A stretch of DNA of 64,000 nt from contig NZ_CP077089.1 of assembly GCF_014268445.2 (NCBI RefSeq), positions 3,341,501-3,405,500 of the forward strand. Direction: 5' to 3'. Origin of the DNA: Pseudomonas tensinigenes (GTDB lineage: Bacteria; Pseudomonadota; Gammaproteobacteria; Pseudomonadales; Pseudomonadaceae). This document shows, piece by piece, positions 26,652 to 37,000 of the stretch (position 1 is the first letter of the stretch; each line of letters begins with the position of its first letter). Position numbers and translations under genes: made by a program. The notes under the pieces were generated by a model that was given only the letters and a program-made list of their open reading frames with translations, was not told the origin of the DNA and searched no databases.

Positions 26652-28571
26652 ATGAGCGAGAAAAACAAGACCGTGGCGATCGAAGAGATGCGTTTTCGTC
26701 TGCTGATCGATGCGGTGGTCGACTATGCGATCTACATGATCGATCCCGACGGCATCATCACCAGTTGGAACTCCGGCGCCAAACGCTTCAAGGGCTACGA
26801 AGAGGCGGAAATCCTCGGCGAACATTTCTCCCGCTTTTATACCGCTGAGGATCGCGCCGCCGGTCTGCCGCAACGGGCGCTCGATACGGCGATCCGTGAA
26901 GGGCGCTTCGAAGGCGAGGGCTGGCGGGTGCGCAAGGACGGCACCAATTTCTGGTCGCACGTGGTGATCGATCCGATCATTGATCCCAGCGGCAAGTTGC
27001 TCGGTTTCGCCAAGATCACCCGCGACCTGACCGACCGCAAAATGGCCGAAGAAACCCTCAAGCAAAGCGAGCAGCAGTTCCGCTTGCTGGTGCAAGGCGT
27101 CACTGACTACGCCATCTACATGCTCAGCCCCGAAGGCCGGGTCAGCAACTGGAACCAGGGCGCCCAGCGCATCAAGGGTTATCTGCCGGAAGAAATCATC
27201 GGTCAGCATTTTTCGATCTTCTATACCCCCGAAGACCGCGAACTCGGCGAACCGCAACGGGCGCTGGAAATCGCCACCCGCGAGGGTCGCTTCGAGAACA
27301 AGAGCTGGCGCATGCGCAAGGACGGCACGCGGTTTCTCGCCCATGTGGTGGTTGATGCGATTCGTGGCGATACCGGCACTTTGCTCGGTTTTGCCAAGAT
27401 CACCCGCGATATCACCGAAGCCCACCAGGCGCAGCAAGCGCTGGAGAAAACCCGGGAAGCGTTGTTCCAGGCGCAGAAGATGCAGGCCATCGGTCAGCTC
27501 AGCGGCGGCATCGCTCATGACTTCAATAACCTTTTGACGGTGATTCTCGGCAATCTGGAGATCGTGCAAAAACGCATGGGCGACGATGCGAAAATCAGCC
27601 GCCTGCTGGAAAACGCCACCCAAGGCGCATTGCGTGGTGTGTCACTGACCCAGCGTATGCTGGCATTTGCCCGCCGTCAGGAATTGAAAACCGAGTCGGT
27701 GGATATTGCGCAACTGGTTCAGGGCATCACCGGGTTGCTGCGCAGTTCGCTGGGGCCGGGCATTCGCATCGATACGCTGTTTCCTGCAGATCTGGAGCCG
27801 GTGCTGGCGGACACCAATCAGCTGGAACTGGCCTTGCTCAACCTGGCAACCAACGCCCGCGACGCCATGCCCGACGGTGGCGCAGTGAGCATCAGCGCTG
27901 AACCGCAAGTGGTGCTCGAGCTGGGGCATTCTGATCTGCCGGCGGGGCGTTACGTCTGCCTCAGTGTGATCGATACCGGGGAGGGCATGGATGAGCACAC
28001 GCTGGCGTCGGCCAGAGATCCGTTTTTCACCACCAAAGGTTTGGGCAAGGGCACAGGGCTGGGCTTGTCGATGGTCCACGGCTTCATGGAGCAGCTCGGC
28101 GGTCGTTTTGTCCTCAAGAGCGAAAAGGCCCAGGGCACAACGGCTGAACTGTGGATTCCGGTGGCCGTCGAGGGCACGACCAGCAAGCCGCTGCATCCGC
28201 CCGCCGAGCCAGTGACGGTGCCACGACTCAGCGTGCTGGTGGTGGATGACGACTCGCTGGTGTTGACCAGCACCAGTCTGTTGCTCGAAGACCTTGGCCA
28301 CCGGGTGGTCAGTGCGACGTCCGGTGCGCAGGCGCTGGCGTTGTTTGATCAGGGCGAGGTCATCGACCTGATGATTACCGACATGGCCATGCCGCAGATG
28401 AGTGGCGCGCAACTGGCCCATGCGGTGCGTGTGCTTAAACCGGATCTGCCGATCATCCTGGCCACCGGTTACGCCGAGCGTCTGGAAGGTTTTGCCGCGC
28501 AACTGCCACGGCTGCCCAAGCCGTTCACGCAGATGAATCTGGTGGCAATCATTGCTCAATCGATGAAATGA
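26652..28571 (+). CDS. PAS-PAS hybrid sensor histidine kinase
   Basis: A 639-residue cytoplasmic hybrid kinase without membrane segments. Two tandem, closely similar PAS domains lie at about residues 10-120 and 135-250 (both with the DYAIYM...GRFE pattern). A HisKA domain follows with the phospho-accepting H289 in GGIAHDFNNLL, then an HATPase domain (DTGEGMDE; GTGLGLSMVHG), and a C-terminal receiver domain with D577 in ITDMAMP. It resembles blue-light or redox-type PAS kinases, but neither PAS shows the LOV cysteine motif NCRFLQ, so flavin photochemistry is not supported. The start at 26652 follows GGTGAG; it lies 5 bases after the helicase stop. Confidence 0.9.
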   Translation: MSEKNKTVAIEEMRFRLLIDAVVDYAIYMIDPDGIITSWNSGAKRFKGYEEAEILGEHFSRFYTAEDRAAGLPQRALDTAIREGRFEGEGWRVRKDGTNFWSHVVIDPIIDPSGKLLGFAKITRDLTDRKMAEETLKQSEQQFRLLVQGVTDYAIYMLSPEGRVSNWNQGAQRIKGYLPEEIIGQHFSIFYTPEDRELGEPQRALEIATREGRFENKSWRMRKDGTRFLAHVVVDAIRGDTGTLLGFAKITRDITEAHQAQQALEKTREALFQAQKMQAIGQLSGGIAHDFNNLLTVILGNLEIVQKRMGDDAKISRLLENATQGALRGVSLTQRMLAFARRQELKTESVDIAQLVQGITGLLRSSLGPGIRIDTLFPADLEPVLADTNQLELALLNLATNARDAMPDGGAVSISAEPQVVLELGHSDLPAGRYVCLSVIDTGEGMDEHTLASARDPFFTTKGLGKGTGLGLSMVHGFMEQLGGRFVLKSEKAQGTTAELWIPVAVEGTTSKPLHPPAEPVTVPRLSVLVVDDDSLVLTSTSLLLEDLGHRVVSATSGAQALALFDQGEVIDLMITDMAMPQMSGAQLAHAVRVLKPDLPIILATGYAERLEGFAAQLPRLPKPFTQMNLVAIIAQSMK

Positions 28572-28649
28572 GGCGCCGGTCAATCCGGCTGAACTTGCGC
28601 GCCAACGGGGACTTCTAAACGTTTCCCCCACTCCTGGAGCGTGCATCTT

Positions 28650-29186
28650 TTGTCTCGCATACTGACTGAGCCCACCGCTGAAGAAACTCTGACCGAACAT
28701 GACGCCAAGATGTTCGGCTCACCCAAGGAACGGCTGGATTTCTATCGGCGGGAGATCCAGTACGAAACCAGCATCCTCGCCAATCGCACCGATGCCTATC
28801 TGGCGGCGCAGTCGTTTCTGGTGATTGCCTTTGCCTCGTGCATGGCCAATCTCAATCCAGAATGGGGCAAGTTATTTACGTTGGTGGTGCCGCCGTTTCT
28901 GGCGCTGCTCGGGTTGCTCAGCTCGCTGAATGCCTGGCCGGGGATTCGCGCGGCGTACGACATCATCGATCACTGGCATTTCAAGCAGAGCCACTTGCTG
29001 CACAGCGAGCCGCTGATGGGCTTGGCGTATGACGAATCGCCGTTGTTCAGTGAAATGGAGTCGAGCCACAAGGGGTATAGAAAGTCGCTGCTGTTTTCGG
29101 TACGCACGCCGTGGATCTTTGCGACGTTCTGGGTGTTGTTGGGGAGTTATGCGGTGTTTATTCAGGTGACCAATCCGGGGGGGTGA
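28650..29186 (+). CDS. Small membrane protein of unknown function
   Basis: A protein of about 178 residues with a charged N-terminal helix (KERLDFYRREIQYETSILAN), two membrane segments at about 52-67 and 75-93, a cytoplasmic loop and a third segment at about 154-172. No family could be assigned with confidence. The layout of a helical stalk plus a membrane pair is reminiscent of SLATT or Pycsar-effector type membrane modules, but that is only a shape resemblance. Start uncertain: GTG 28641 has GGAG too close, TTG 28650 has it 11 bases away. Confidence 0.7.
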   Translation: MSRILTEPTAEETLTEHDAKMFGSPKERLDFYRREIQYETSILANRTDAYLAAQSFLVIAFASCMANLNPEWGKLFTLVVPPFLALLGLLSSLNAWPGIRAAYDIIDHWHFKQSHLLHSEPLMGLAYDESPLFSEMESSHKGYRKSLLFSVRTPWIFATFWVLLGSYAVFIQVTNPGG

Positions 29187-29199
29187 TTGGTCTTCACGC

Positions 29200-29229
29200 A
29201 AAAGCCCGGCTTATATCGCCGGGCTTTTT
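29200..29229 (+). terminator. Rho-independent terminator
   Basis: Perfect 7-bp stem GCCCGGC (29204-29210) / GCCGGGC (29218-29224), loop TTATATC, preceded by AAAA and followed by TTTTT. It ends the membrane protein gene, 14 bases after its stop. Confidence 0.93.
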
Positions 29230-29266
29230 CATTCGCTCGGATTTTGTGTTGCCATTCAGATCGATC

Positions 29267-29602
29267 CCCCTCACCCCAGCCCTCTCCCCCAAAGGGGGCG
29301 AGGGGGAAGGGAGCAGATCTTCGTGCAGTTCAAAATCTGCGTTCGACTCGGTATCTCAGGTCAATGTCTGAGTTCAACCCGGTATCTCAGGTCGGCGTAC
29401 CTCATCTATTCAACTCGGTCAGTTCCCTCTCCCTCTGGGAGAGGGCTAGGGTGAGGGGCTGTCAGGGTTCACTCGAAAAGGAGCCGATCTCCGTTGTGTT
29501 CAGAATCTGCGTTCAACCCGCTATCTCAGGTCGGCGTACCTCATCTATTCAACTCGGTCAGTTCCCTCTCCCTCTGGGAGAGGGCTAGGGTGAGGGGGCT
29601 GT
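29267..29602. repeat. CCCTCACCCTAGCCC palindromes with a tandem 91-bp duplicate
   Basis: No gene is present. Three palindromes of the CCCTCTCCC...GGGAGAGGG type are seen (about 29267-29312, 29420-29458, 29560-29597). A unit of about 91 bases starting GTTCAACCC occurs at 29372-29462 and again at 29511-29602 almost unchanged, 139 bases apart; a partial third unit (GTTCGACTCGGTATCTCAGG) begins at 29341. Confidence 0.85.
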
Positions 29603-29608
29603 ACTGGC

Positions 29609-29905
29609 TCACTCCACGGTCTCAAGCTCTCGACGCAACGCCGCCGAGTTCTGCGACGACATCGGGATCGGCGGGAAGTCTTCGTTCAACACACACAAAT
29701 GATCGATAGCATCTTCAAACATCGAGTCGGCTTTCTTGCGCAGCGCCCGGTAGTGCTCAAACTGTTCAATGTCCATATCAGCCACGTCAAGCAGCGCATT
29801 GGCCGCTCGATTAAGCGTATGGGCGTTATCGAACAATTGACGATTGCGTTCCAGAGCCAGTGCTCTGCAAGCCTTGATTTGCGCCGGAGTCGAGCATTCT
29901 TTCAT
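29609..29905 (-). CDS. Small hypothetical protein
   Basis: A 98-residue acidic, mostly helical protein beginning MKECSTPAQIKACRALALER. No signal peptide or membrane segment and no recognised domain. The ATG at 29905 is preferred to the upstream TTG at 29926 because AAGG lies 8 bases before it. It is similar in size and helical character to the DUF6124-type proteins common in fluorescent pseudomonads but does not share the DSKKLHEAADRALDHYL signature seen at 43512-43871. Confidence 0.65.
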   Translation of the reverse strand: MKECSTPAQIKACRALALERNRQLFDNAHTLNRAANALLDVADMDIEQFEHYRALRKKADSMFEDAIDHLCVLNEDFPPIPMSSQNSAALRRELETVE

Positions 29906-30093
29906 GACCGTAACCTTATTCTTCAAGGATTCCTTTAACAGGCTTAAACGCCGCAGTGGAACCGAACCTGCCGGGCCCCGCTGGACACATCCGGCGAGGG
30001 GTTATGCTTGTGACTGTCGGCGTTTGCCGAGGGATCCATTTTTTTAAAGAAAAAAATTCGATCAATCCTCTGAATAAATCCAAGAAACAAAAA

Positions 30094-31437
30094 TCAGTTT
30101 TTTTGTTTTTTACGCTGTTCATAGCGAGCCAGGATCGGTTGCGTGCTGATGCCGTGAAGCAAAATGCTCAGCGCCACCACCGACAAGGTCAGGTCAGTGC
30201 ACACGCTGGCCACGCTATCGGTCAGCCCATGATTCAAGGCATAAAACAGATAGAACAGGCTGCCGATCCCACGAATGCCGAACCAGCCGATCAACAGCCG
30301 TTGCCGTCCCTCCATCAGTGCACCCCACGGCATCAGTGCGACGCAGATCGGGCGGATCAGGCAGAACAGCACGCCGCCCACCAGCAACGCCCGCCAATCC
30401 CAGTGCGCCACCAGCACCACGCCGAGCAGGGTCACCAGAAACACTTCCATGGCGCGCTCGACCAGACTGCCGAACGACAACATATCGCCCATCATTATTC
30501 CTGCAGCCACCTGACTGCTTTCCAGCCGCTCGGTATCGCCGTGCACCGCGTGCTGCGGTTCGACGTTCTGATGGCCGACCACCGGTTGCACCAGATGCTC
30601 GGCAGGCGGTTGGCCGGCGCCGGTGGATTTGACTTCGACTTGCCGCAGACCCAACCCGGCGGCGAATACCGACAGGAAGCCGTAACCGCCGATGGCTTCG
30701 GCAACGACATAGGCGAGGGCAATCAACGACAACGCCAGATAATCATTGGGGCTGAGCGTGCTGTCGTCATTGTGGATTCGCAACGAAAGGGTCACGCGAC
30801 CGATACCTCGGCCCATCCAGTAACCGGTAAGCAATCCGGCAGGCACTGCCCACAATACGTTGCGCAACACCCAGCCTTGCCATTCGGCAGCACTGCCGTC
30901 GCCGTGCATCAACAACAGACCGAGAATCACAAACGGAAAGGCAATCCCATCGTTCAACCCTGCCTCACCAGAGAGCCCGAAACGCACGCTGTCGACATCC
31001 CGCGCATCGTTGACCTGCACCAACGCCGCCAGCACCGGGTCGGTCGGTGCCAGAATTGCGCCGATCAACAACGACGGTCCCCACGGCAAGCGCAAGGCAA
31101 AATGCAGCAGCAAACAAACGCCAACGATGGTCAGCACCATCACTGGCCCGGCCAGACCAAAGGCGATCCGCCAACGCTTGTCGCGCAGGGGTAAACGCAA
31201 TTTCAAACCGCAGACGAACAGGGAAAACAGCACCGCGACTTCCGTCAGGTGCTCCATCCACAGCGAGGCGTTTTCCAGTGACAGTTTCAGCAGATCAAGG
31301 CCGCTGGGGCCGATGCCGATCCCCAGCAACAAACACACGGCCGACGTCGTCACCGGCATCCAGCGCAGGTACGACGAGGTCAGTGCCAGGGTCAACAGCA
31401 CGGTGCCGAGCACCGCCACCCACACGATAAAACTCAT
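30094..31437 (-). CDS. Cation:proton antiporter (CPA1 family)
   Basis: A 447-residue inner-membrane protein with about 12 hydrophobic segments. The core has the CPA1 pattern ILAPTDPVLAALVQV, in which the TDP and the later GEAGLNDGIAFP (aspartate ion site) are characteristic of Na+/H+ or K+/H+ exchangers. It should swap monovalent cations for protons; ion preference cannot be read. The last residues, QRKKQKN, are encoded by an A-rich run that continues into an AT-only hairpin just past the stop, a possible weak terminator. A charged loop (about residues 270-310) is rich in histidine and glutamine. Confidence 0.88.
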   Translation of the reverse strand: MSFIVWVAVLGTVLLTLALTSSYLRWMPVTTSAVCLLLGIGIGPSGLDLLKLSLENASLWMEHLTEVAVLFSLFVCGLKLRLPLRDKRWRIAFGLAGPVMVLTIVGVCLLLHFALRLPWGPSLLIGAILAPTDPVLAALVQVNDARDVDSVRFGLSGEAGLNDGIAFPFVILGLLLMHGDGSAAEWQGWVLRNVLWAVPAGLLTGYWMGRGIGRVTLSLRIHNDDSTLSPNDYLALSLIALAYVVAEAIGGYGFLSVFAAGLGLRQVEVKSTGAGQPPAEHLVQPVVGHQNVEPQHAVHGDTERLESSQVAAGIMMGDMLSFGSLVERAMEVFLVTLLGVVLVAHWDWRALLVGGVLFCLIRPICVALMPWGALMEGRQRLLIGWFGIRGIGSLFYLFYALNHGLTDSVASVCTDLTLSVVALSILLHGISTQPILARYEQRKKQKN

Positions 31438-31527
31438 GATCTGCCGCCCTCAAGTGGTGGATATGACGGCAATCGCACCGTGTTCAATGGGCCTTCAGTT
31501 TTACTGTAGGCGTTGGCGAAGGGGGCA

Positions 31528-32385
31528 TCACAGCATCGGCTTACCACCGGTCACGCCATAACGCTGGCCGGTGATGTAACTGGCTTCGTCCGAGGCCAGC
31601 AGCACGTAGATCGGCGCCACTTCCACCGGTTGCCCGGGGCGGCCGAGCGGGGTGTTGCCACCGAAGTTCTGCACTTCTTCATCGGGCATGGTCGAGACGA
31701 TCAGCGGCGTCCAGATCGGCCCAGGCGCCACGCAGTTCACGCGGATTTCCTTGGGCCCGAGCATCTGCGCCAGACCGCCGGTGAAGTTGGCGATCGCGCC
31801 TTTGGTGGTGGCGTAGGCGAGCAGGGTGGGTTTGGGCATGTCCGAGTTGACCGAGCTGGTGTTGATGATCGACGAGCCGGCGCGCATGTGTTTGATCGCC
31901 GCCTGACACAGGCGGAAGATTGCGGTGATGTTGACGTCGAAGGTCATCACCCATTCTTCGTCGGGGATTTCCTCGAAGTTTTCGTGAGTCATCTGGAATG
32001 CGGCGTTGTTGACCAGCACGTCGATGCGGCCGAAGCGCTCGACGGTCTTGTCGACCAAGGCCTGGCAGTGGGCCTTTTGCGCGATATCGCCCGGCAACAA
32101 CAGACACTGACGCCCGGCCTGTTCAACCCAGCGGGCGGTTTCCTTGGCGTCCTCGTGTTCATTCAGATAGGCGACCGCAACGTCGGCGCCTTCACGGGCG
32201 AAAGCAATGGCCACGGCGCGGCCGATACCACTGTCAGCGCCGGTGATCAGGGCGATCTTGCCAGCCAGTCGCCCGGAACCGACATAACTTTGCTCGCCGC
32301 AATCGGGATAGGGCTCCATTTTGCGCTGCGAACCGGGAACGGTCTGGGCTTGTGCGGGGAAGGGCGGTTTTGGATAGTCGGTCAT
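31528..32385 (-). CDS. SDR-family oxidoreductase (YghA-like)
   Basis: A 285-residue short-chain dehydrogenase of the long-N-terminus type found in YghA and stress-linked reductases. The NAD(P) motif TGADSGIG is at residues 48-55, and the catalytic set S178, Y191 and K195 (YATTK) is intact. The unstructured first 40 residues (PYPDCGEQSYVGSGRL) are typical of this subgroup. The ATG at 32385 is preferred because GGAG precedes it; an upstream ATG at 32406 has none. Substrate unknown. Confidence 0.9.
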   Translation of the reverse strand: MTDYPKPPFPAQAQTVPGSQRKMEPYPDCGEQSYVGSGRLAGKIALITGADSGIGRAVAIAFAREGADVAVAYLNEHEDAKETARWVEQAGRQCLLLPGDIAQKAHCQALVDKTVERFGRIDVLVNNAAFQMTHENFEEIPDEEWVMTFDVNITAIFRLCQAAIKHMRAGSSIINTSSVNSDMPKPTLLAYATTKGAIANFTGGLAQMLGPKEIRVNCVAPGPIWTPLIVSTMPDEEVQNFGGNTPLGRPGQPVEVAPIYVLLASDEASYITGQRYGVTGGKPML

Positions 32386-32491
32386 CGCGGGTCTCCGAGG
32401 TCTCATGGCTGGTATGGGCGGTTGACCCGGTGTGTTTGCCGTGAGTTCGATCGGATTTACGCTGCATTTCTGACTTGGAAATGCAAAACCA

Positions 32492-32581
32492 ATGTGGGAG
32501 CGAGCCTGCTCGCGAATGCGGTGTATCAGTCGCCATCATTCATTGAATGACAGACCGCTTTCGCGAGCAGGCTCGCTCCCA
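32492..32581. repeat. REP inverted pair
   Basis: Two facing REP copies (TGTGGGAGCGAGCCTGCTCG and complement) between two minus-strand genes. Confidence 0.9.
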
Positions 32582-32600
32582 CAGGGTTTAGGGGGGGGGC

Positions 32601-33755
32601 TCAGGTATTGCGTTGTGCCAGGGCGCGCTCCATACGGGCGATGCCTTCTTCGAGCAACAAGCGCGGGCAGCCGAAGTTCAAACGTACGAACTGCTGGTGT
32701 TGATCGCCGAAGTCCAGACCGGCGCTCAGCCCCACTTTGGCCTGCTCAAGAAAGAACTGCTGCGGATCGTCCAGGTCCAGCGCCGAGCAATCCAGCCACG
32801 CCAGATAAGTGCCCTGCGGCACATTGATGGTCACGCCCGGCAAGCGGCTGCGCACCGCGTCAACCAGCCAGTCGCGGTTGGCCTGCAGGTAGGTTTTCAA
32901 CTCGGTCAGCCATGGCCCGCCTTCGCTGTAGGCCACGCGGGTGGCTTCCATGCCCAGCGGGTTGACGCTGTCGACCATGCCGCACCGGGCGTGGTTGACA
33001 CGTTCGCGCAGGGCCGCATCTTGAATGATCATGAACGAGGTCTTCAGGCCGGCGATGTTGTAGGCCTTGCTCGCCGACATCAGGGTGATCGTGCGCTTGG
33101 CAATTTCCGGGCTAAGGGAGGCGGTCGGAATATGCACGCGACCGTCGAAGCACAGCTCGGCGTGGATTTCATCGGAGATGATCCATGCGTCCTGCGCCGC
33201 ACAGATGTCGGCCACGGCTTGCAGTTCGTCACGGCCGAACACTTTGCCGATCGGATTGTGCGGGTTGCTCAGCAACAGTGCGCCGCCACCGTTCAGCGAT
33301 TCACGCAGTACGTCCAGCGGGGTGGCGTAGGTGCCGTCGGCTTGTGCGACGAACTCCAGCTCGACCTTGTTCAGCCCCCAATGGCCCGGCGCATGGCGCA
33401 GTGGCGGGTAGTTCGGGACTTGCACAACGACGTTCTGCTGTGGCTGCACCAGCGCTTTCAAAGCCATGTTGAAGCCTGATTCGACGCCCGGCAGGAAGAT
33501 CAGCTCTTGCGGTTTGACCTTCCAGGAAAACTTGTTCCAGAGGTCGGCGACGATGGCTTCGCGCAGGTTCTCCTGAGGCACGCTGTAGCCCACCAACGGG
33601 TGCAGCAAACGTTGCTGTAAAGCCTCGATTACCACCGGTGGCGCGGCGAAATCCATATCAGCGACCCACATCGGCAACACATCGGCCGAATAGCGGCTCC
33701 ACTTGGTGCTGCCGGTGTTGTGGCGGTCGAATAGCTGATCAAAATCGAAAGTCAT
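32601..33755 (-). CDS. MalY/PatB-type PLP-dependent C-S lyase or aminotransferase
   Basis: A 384-residue fold-type I PLP enzyme. It has the family start FDQLFDRHNTGSTKWSRY, the LPMWVADMDF motif of cystathionine beta-lyase PatB/MalY, the asparagine loop NPHNPIG at 164-170, D195 in ISDEIH and the PLP lysine K230 in MSASKAYNIAG. It is expected to cleave cystathionine or related cysteine conjugates. An in-frame extension upstream to 33917 translates REP DNA ([15 protein letters not shown]) and is rejected; the ATG at 33755 aligns with the family N-terminus. Confidence 0.92.
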   Translation of the reverse strand: MTFDFDQLFDRHNTGSTKWSRYSADVLPMWVADMDFAAPPVVIEALQQRLLHPLVGYSVPQENLREAIVADLWNKFSWKVKPQELIFLPGVESGFNMALKALVQPQQNVVVQVPNYPPLRHAPGHWGLNKVELEFVAQADGTYATPLDVLRESLNGGGALLLSNPHNPIGKVFGRDELQAVADICAAQDAWIISDEIHAELCFDGRVHIPTASLSPEIAKRTITLMSASKAYNIAGLKTSFMIIQDAALRERVNHARCGMVDSVNPLGMEATRVAYSEGGPWLTELKTYLQANRDWLVDAVRSRLPGVTINVPQGTYLAWLDCSALDLDDPQQFFLEQAKVGLSAGLDFGDQHQQFVRLNFGCPRLLLEEGIARMERALAQRNT

Positions 33756-33828
33756 GCGCGGTCTCGTGAAGGCGGAATGGTCCTGCGGGGCATGATAAGC
33801 CCATGGCCGTGCAGGAGCACACAAAACC

Positions 33829-33918
33829 TGTGGGAGCGAGCCTGCTCGCGAAGGCGGTGTGTCAGTCAATATTTGTCTTAACTGAAAGGGCCTCTTCGCG
33901 AGCAGGCTCGCTCCCACA
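33829..33918. repeat. REP inverted pair
   Basis: Two facing REP copies in the divergent gap between the C-S lyase and fdnG. Confidence 0.9.
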
Positions 33919-34078
33919 GGTTTTCCAGTGCATGACCGATTGTCGCCGACGGTCGGTTTTCACACAGATCGTGTGGTCATTGTCTACAGTGAAAAGGTCG
34001 GCAGATGTTTGCCGCAACCGTGATTGTCCAGATAAAACCCGGCACAAGTACCGGGTTCCACCTGATCAGGAGTGCACG
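33919..34078 (+). promoter_or_regulatory. fdnG leader with hairpin
   Basis: The region must contain the formate dehydrogenase promoter. A stem AACCCGG (34036-34042) / CCGGGTT (34051-34057) with an 8-base loop lies in the probable 5' leader, and AGGAG at 34068-34072 is the ribosome site of fdnG. No clear regulator site was recognised. Confidence 0.5.
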
Positions 34079-37000
34079 ATGGATCTCAGCCGTCGTCAGT
34101 TCTTCAAGGTCGCCGGTATCGGCCTTGCAGGCTCGAGCCTGGGCGCGTTGGGCATGGCCCCGACGCAAGCCTTCGCCGAGCAGGTGCGCCACTTCAAGCT
34201 TGCCCACACCCATGAAACCCGCAACACCTGCCCGTATTGCTCGGTCGGTTGCGGTTTGATCATGTACAGCCAGGGCGATACCGCGAAGAACGTAGCGCAA
34301 AGCATCATTCACATCGAGGGCGACGCCGACCACCCGGTCAACCGTGGCACCCTCTGCCCGAAAGGCGCAGGCCTGCTCGACTTCATTCACAGCCCCGGCC
34401 GTTTGCTCTACCCGCAAACCCGCAAACCGGGCAGCAGCGAATGGACGCGGATCAGTTGGGACGAAGCGCTCGACCGCATCGTCGACCTGATGAAAACCGA
34501 CCGCGATGCCAACTTCATCGAGAAAAATGCCAACGGGCAAACGGTGAATCGCTGGCTGAGCACCGGTTTTCTCGCGGCATCGGCGGCGTCCAACGAAGCC
34601 GGTTACATCACCCAGAAGGTGATTCGCAGTCTCGGCATGCTGGGGTTCGATAACCAGGCGCGTGTCTGACACGGCCCGACGGTGGCAAGTCTTGCCCCGA
34701 CGTACGGCCGTGGTGCCATGACCAATACCTGGACCGATATCGCCAACGCGAATCTGATCCTGGTGATGGGCGGCAACGCAGCAGAAGCGCATCCGTGCGG
34801 CTTCAAATGGGTGACCGAGGCCAAAGCGCACAACGCTGCGCGGCTGATCGTGGTTGATCCGCGTTTTACCCGGACCGCTTCGGTGGCCGACTACTACGCG
34901 CCGATCCGCACCGGCACCGACATCGCCTTCATGGGCGGCCTGATCAATTACCTGCTGACCGAGGACAAGATCCAGCACGAATACGTGCGCAACTACACCG
35001 ACGTGTCGTTCATCGTCAAAGCCGGCTATGGCTTTGAAGACGGGATTTTCAGCGGCTACGACGTGGCCAAGCGCAGCTACACCGACAAGTCCGGCTGGGG
35101 TTACGAACTGGGCGACGACGGCTTTGCCAAAGTCGACCCGACCCTGCAAGACCCGCGCTGTGTCTATCAATTGATGAAGGTGCATTACAGCCGCTACAAC
35201 ATCGACCTCGCCAGCCAGATTTGCGGCATGCCGGTCGACGCCATGCAGAAAATCTGGGAAGAAATCGCCACCTGCTCGACACCGGGCAAGACCATGACGA
35301 TTCTCTACGCCCTCGGCTGGACCCAGCACTCGATCGGCGCGCAGATCATTCGCAGCGCGGCGATGGTGCAACTGCTGCTGGGCAACGTCGGCATGCCCGG
35401 TGGCGGCGTCAACGCCTTGCGCGGTCACTCGAATATTCAGGGCCTGACTGATCTCGGCCTGCTTTCGAATGCGCTGCCGGGCTATCTGACCTTGGGTCAG
35501 GACAGCGAGCAGGACTACAACGCCTTCATCCATAAACGCACGCAAGTACCGCTGCGCCCGGGGCAACTGTCGTACTGGCAGAACTACAGCAAATTCCACG
35601 TCAGCCTGATGAAGTCGTGGTACGGCGCCAACGCCACCGTCGAGAACAATTGGTGCTACGACCATTTGCCGAAACTCGACATCCCCAACTACGACGTCCT
35701 GAAGATGTTCGACCTGATGAGCCAGGGCAAGGTCAACGGCTATTTCTGCCAGGGCTTCAACCCGATCGCCGCGCTGCCGGACAAGAACCGCGTGATGGGC
35801 GCACTGGCCAAGCTGAAATGGCTGGTGGTGATGGACCCGCTGGCCACCGAAACCTCGGAGTTCTGGCACAACGTCGGGCCGTACAACGATGTGAAAACCG
35901 ACGAAATCCAGACCGAAGTCATTCGCCTGCCGACCACTTGTTTTGCCGAAGAGGACGGCTCGCTGGTCAACAGCAGTCGCTGGCTGCAATGGCACTGGAA
36001 GGGTGCCGACGGCCCCGGCGAAGCGCAGACCGACATTCGCATCATGAGCGAATTGTTCCTGCGCCTGCGCAAGCGCTATCAGGCCGAGGGCGGCAAATTC
36101 CCCGATCCGCTGCTGAAACTGACATGGCCGTACAAGATCCCTGACGAGCCTTCGCCAGAGGAATTGGCCAAGGAAATCAACGGCAGCGCCGTGGCGGATT
36201 TCACCGATGCCGCAGGCGTTGCGGTGAAGGCCGGCTCGCAACTGGCCGGATTCGGCTTGCTCAAGGATGACGGCAGCACCGCGTCCGGCTGCTGGATCTT
36301 TGCCGGCAGCTGGACCGAGGCCGGTAACCAGATGGCCCGCCGCGACAACAGCGATCCGTTCGGCATGCACCAGCATCTGGGCTGGGCGTGGGCCTGGCCG
36401 GCCAATCGGCGGATTCTCTACAACCGCGCTTCGGCAGATGTCGCCGGCAAACCGTGGGATCCGAAAAAACGTCTGGTCTGGTGGAACGGCAAGGCCTGGG
36501 GCGGCACCGATGTGCCGGACTACAAGGCTGACGTGCCACCGGAAGCCGGGATGAACCCGTTCATCATGAACCCCGAAGGCGTGGCGCGGTTCTTCGCCGT
36601 CGACAAGATGAACGAGGGGCCATTCCCCGAGCACTACGAGCCGTTCGAAACGCCGATCGGCATCAACCCGCTGCACCCGCAAAACAAGAAAGCCACCAGC
36701 AACCCGGCGGCGCGGATCTTCGATTCGGTCTGGGAAACCCTCGGCGAGGCCAAGGACTTCCCGTACGCCGGCACCAGTTACCGGCTCACCGAGCATTTCC
36801 ACTTCTGGAGCAAGCACTGCAAGTTGAACGCGATTGCCCAGCCTGAGCAGTTCGTGGAAATCGGCGAAGTGTTGGCGAAAGAGAAGGGCATTGCTGCCGG
36901 AGATCGAGTGCGGGTCAGTTGCAAACGCGGCTTTATCGAAGCGGTGGCGGTGGTGACAAAAAGGATCCGGCCGCTGCAGGTCAACGGCCAGGTCGTGCAT

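Noticed and set aside
26652..28571. PAS kinase as a LOV blue-light receptor
   Set aside because: Neither PAS domain has the cysteine motif needed for flavin adduct formation.
33756..33917. N-terminal extension of the PatB/MalY-type enzyme
   Set aside because: The extra residues are encoded by a REP pair and do not match the family.
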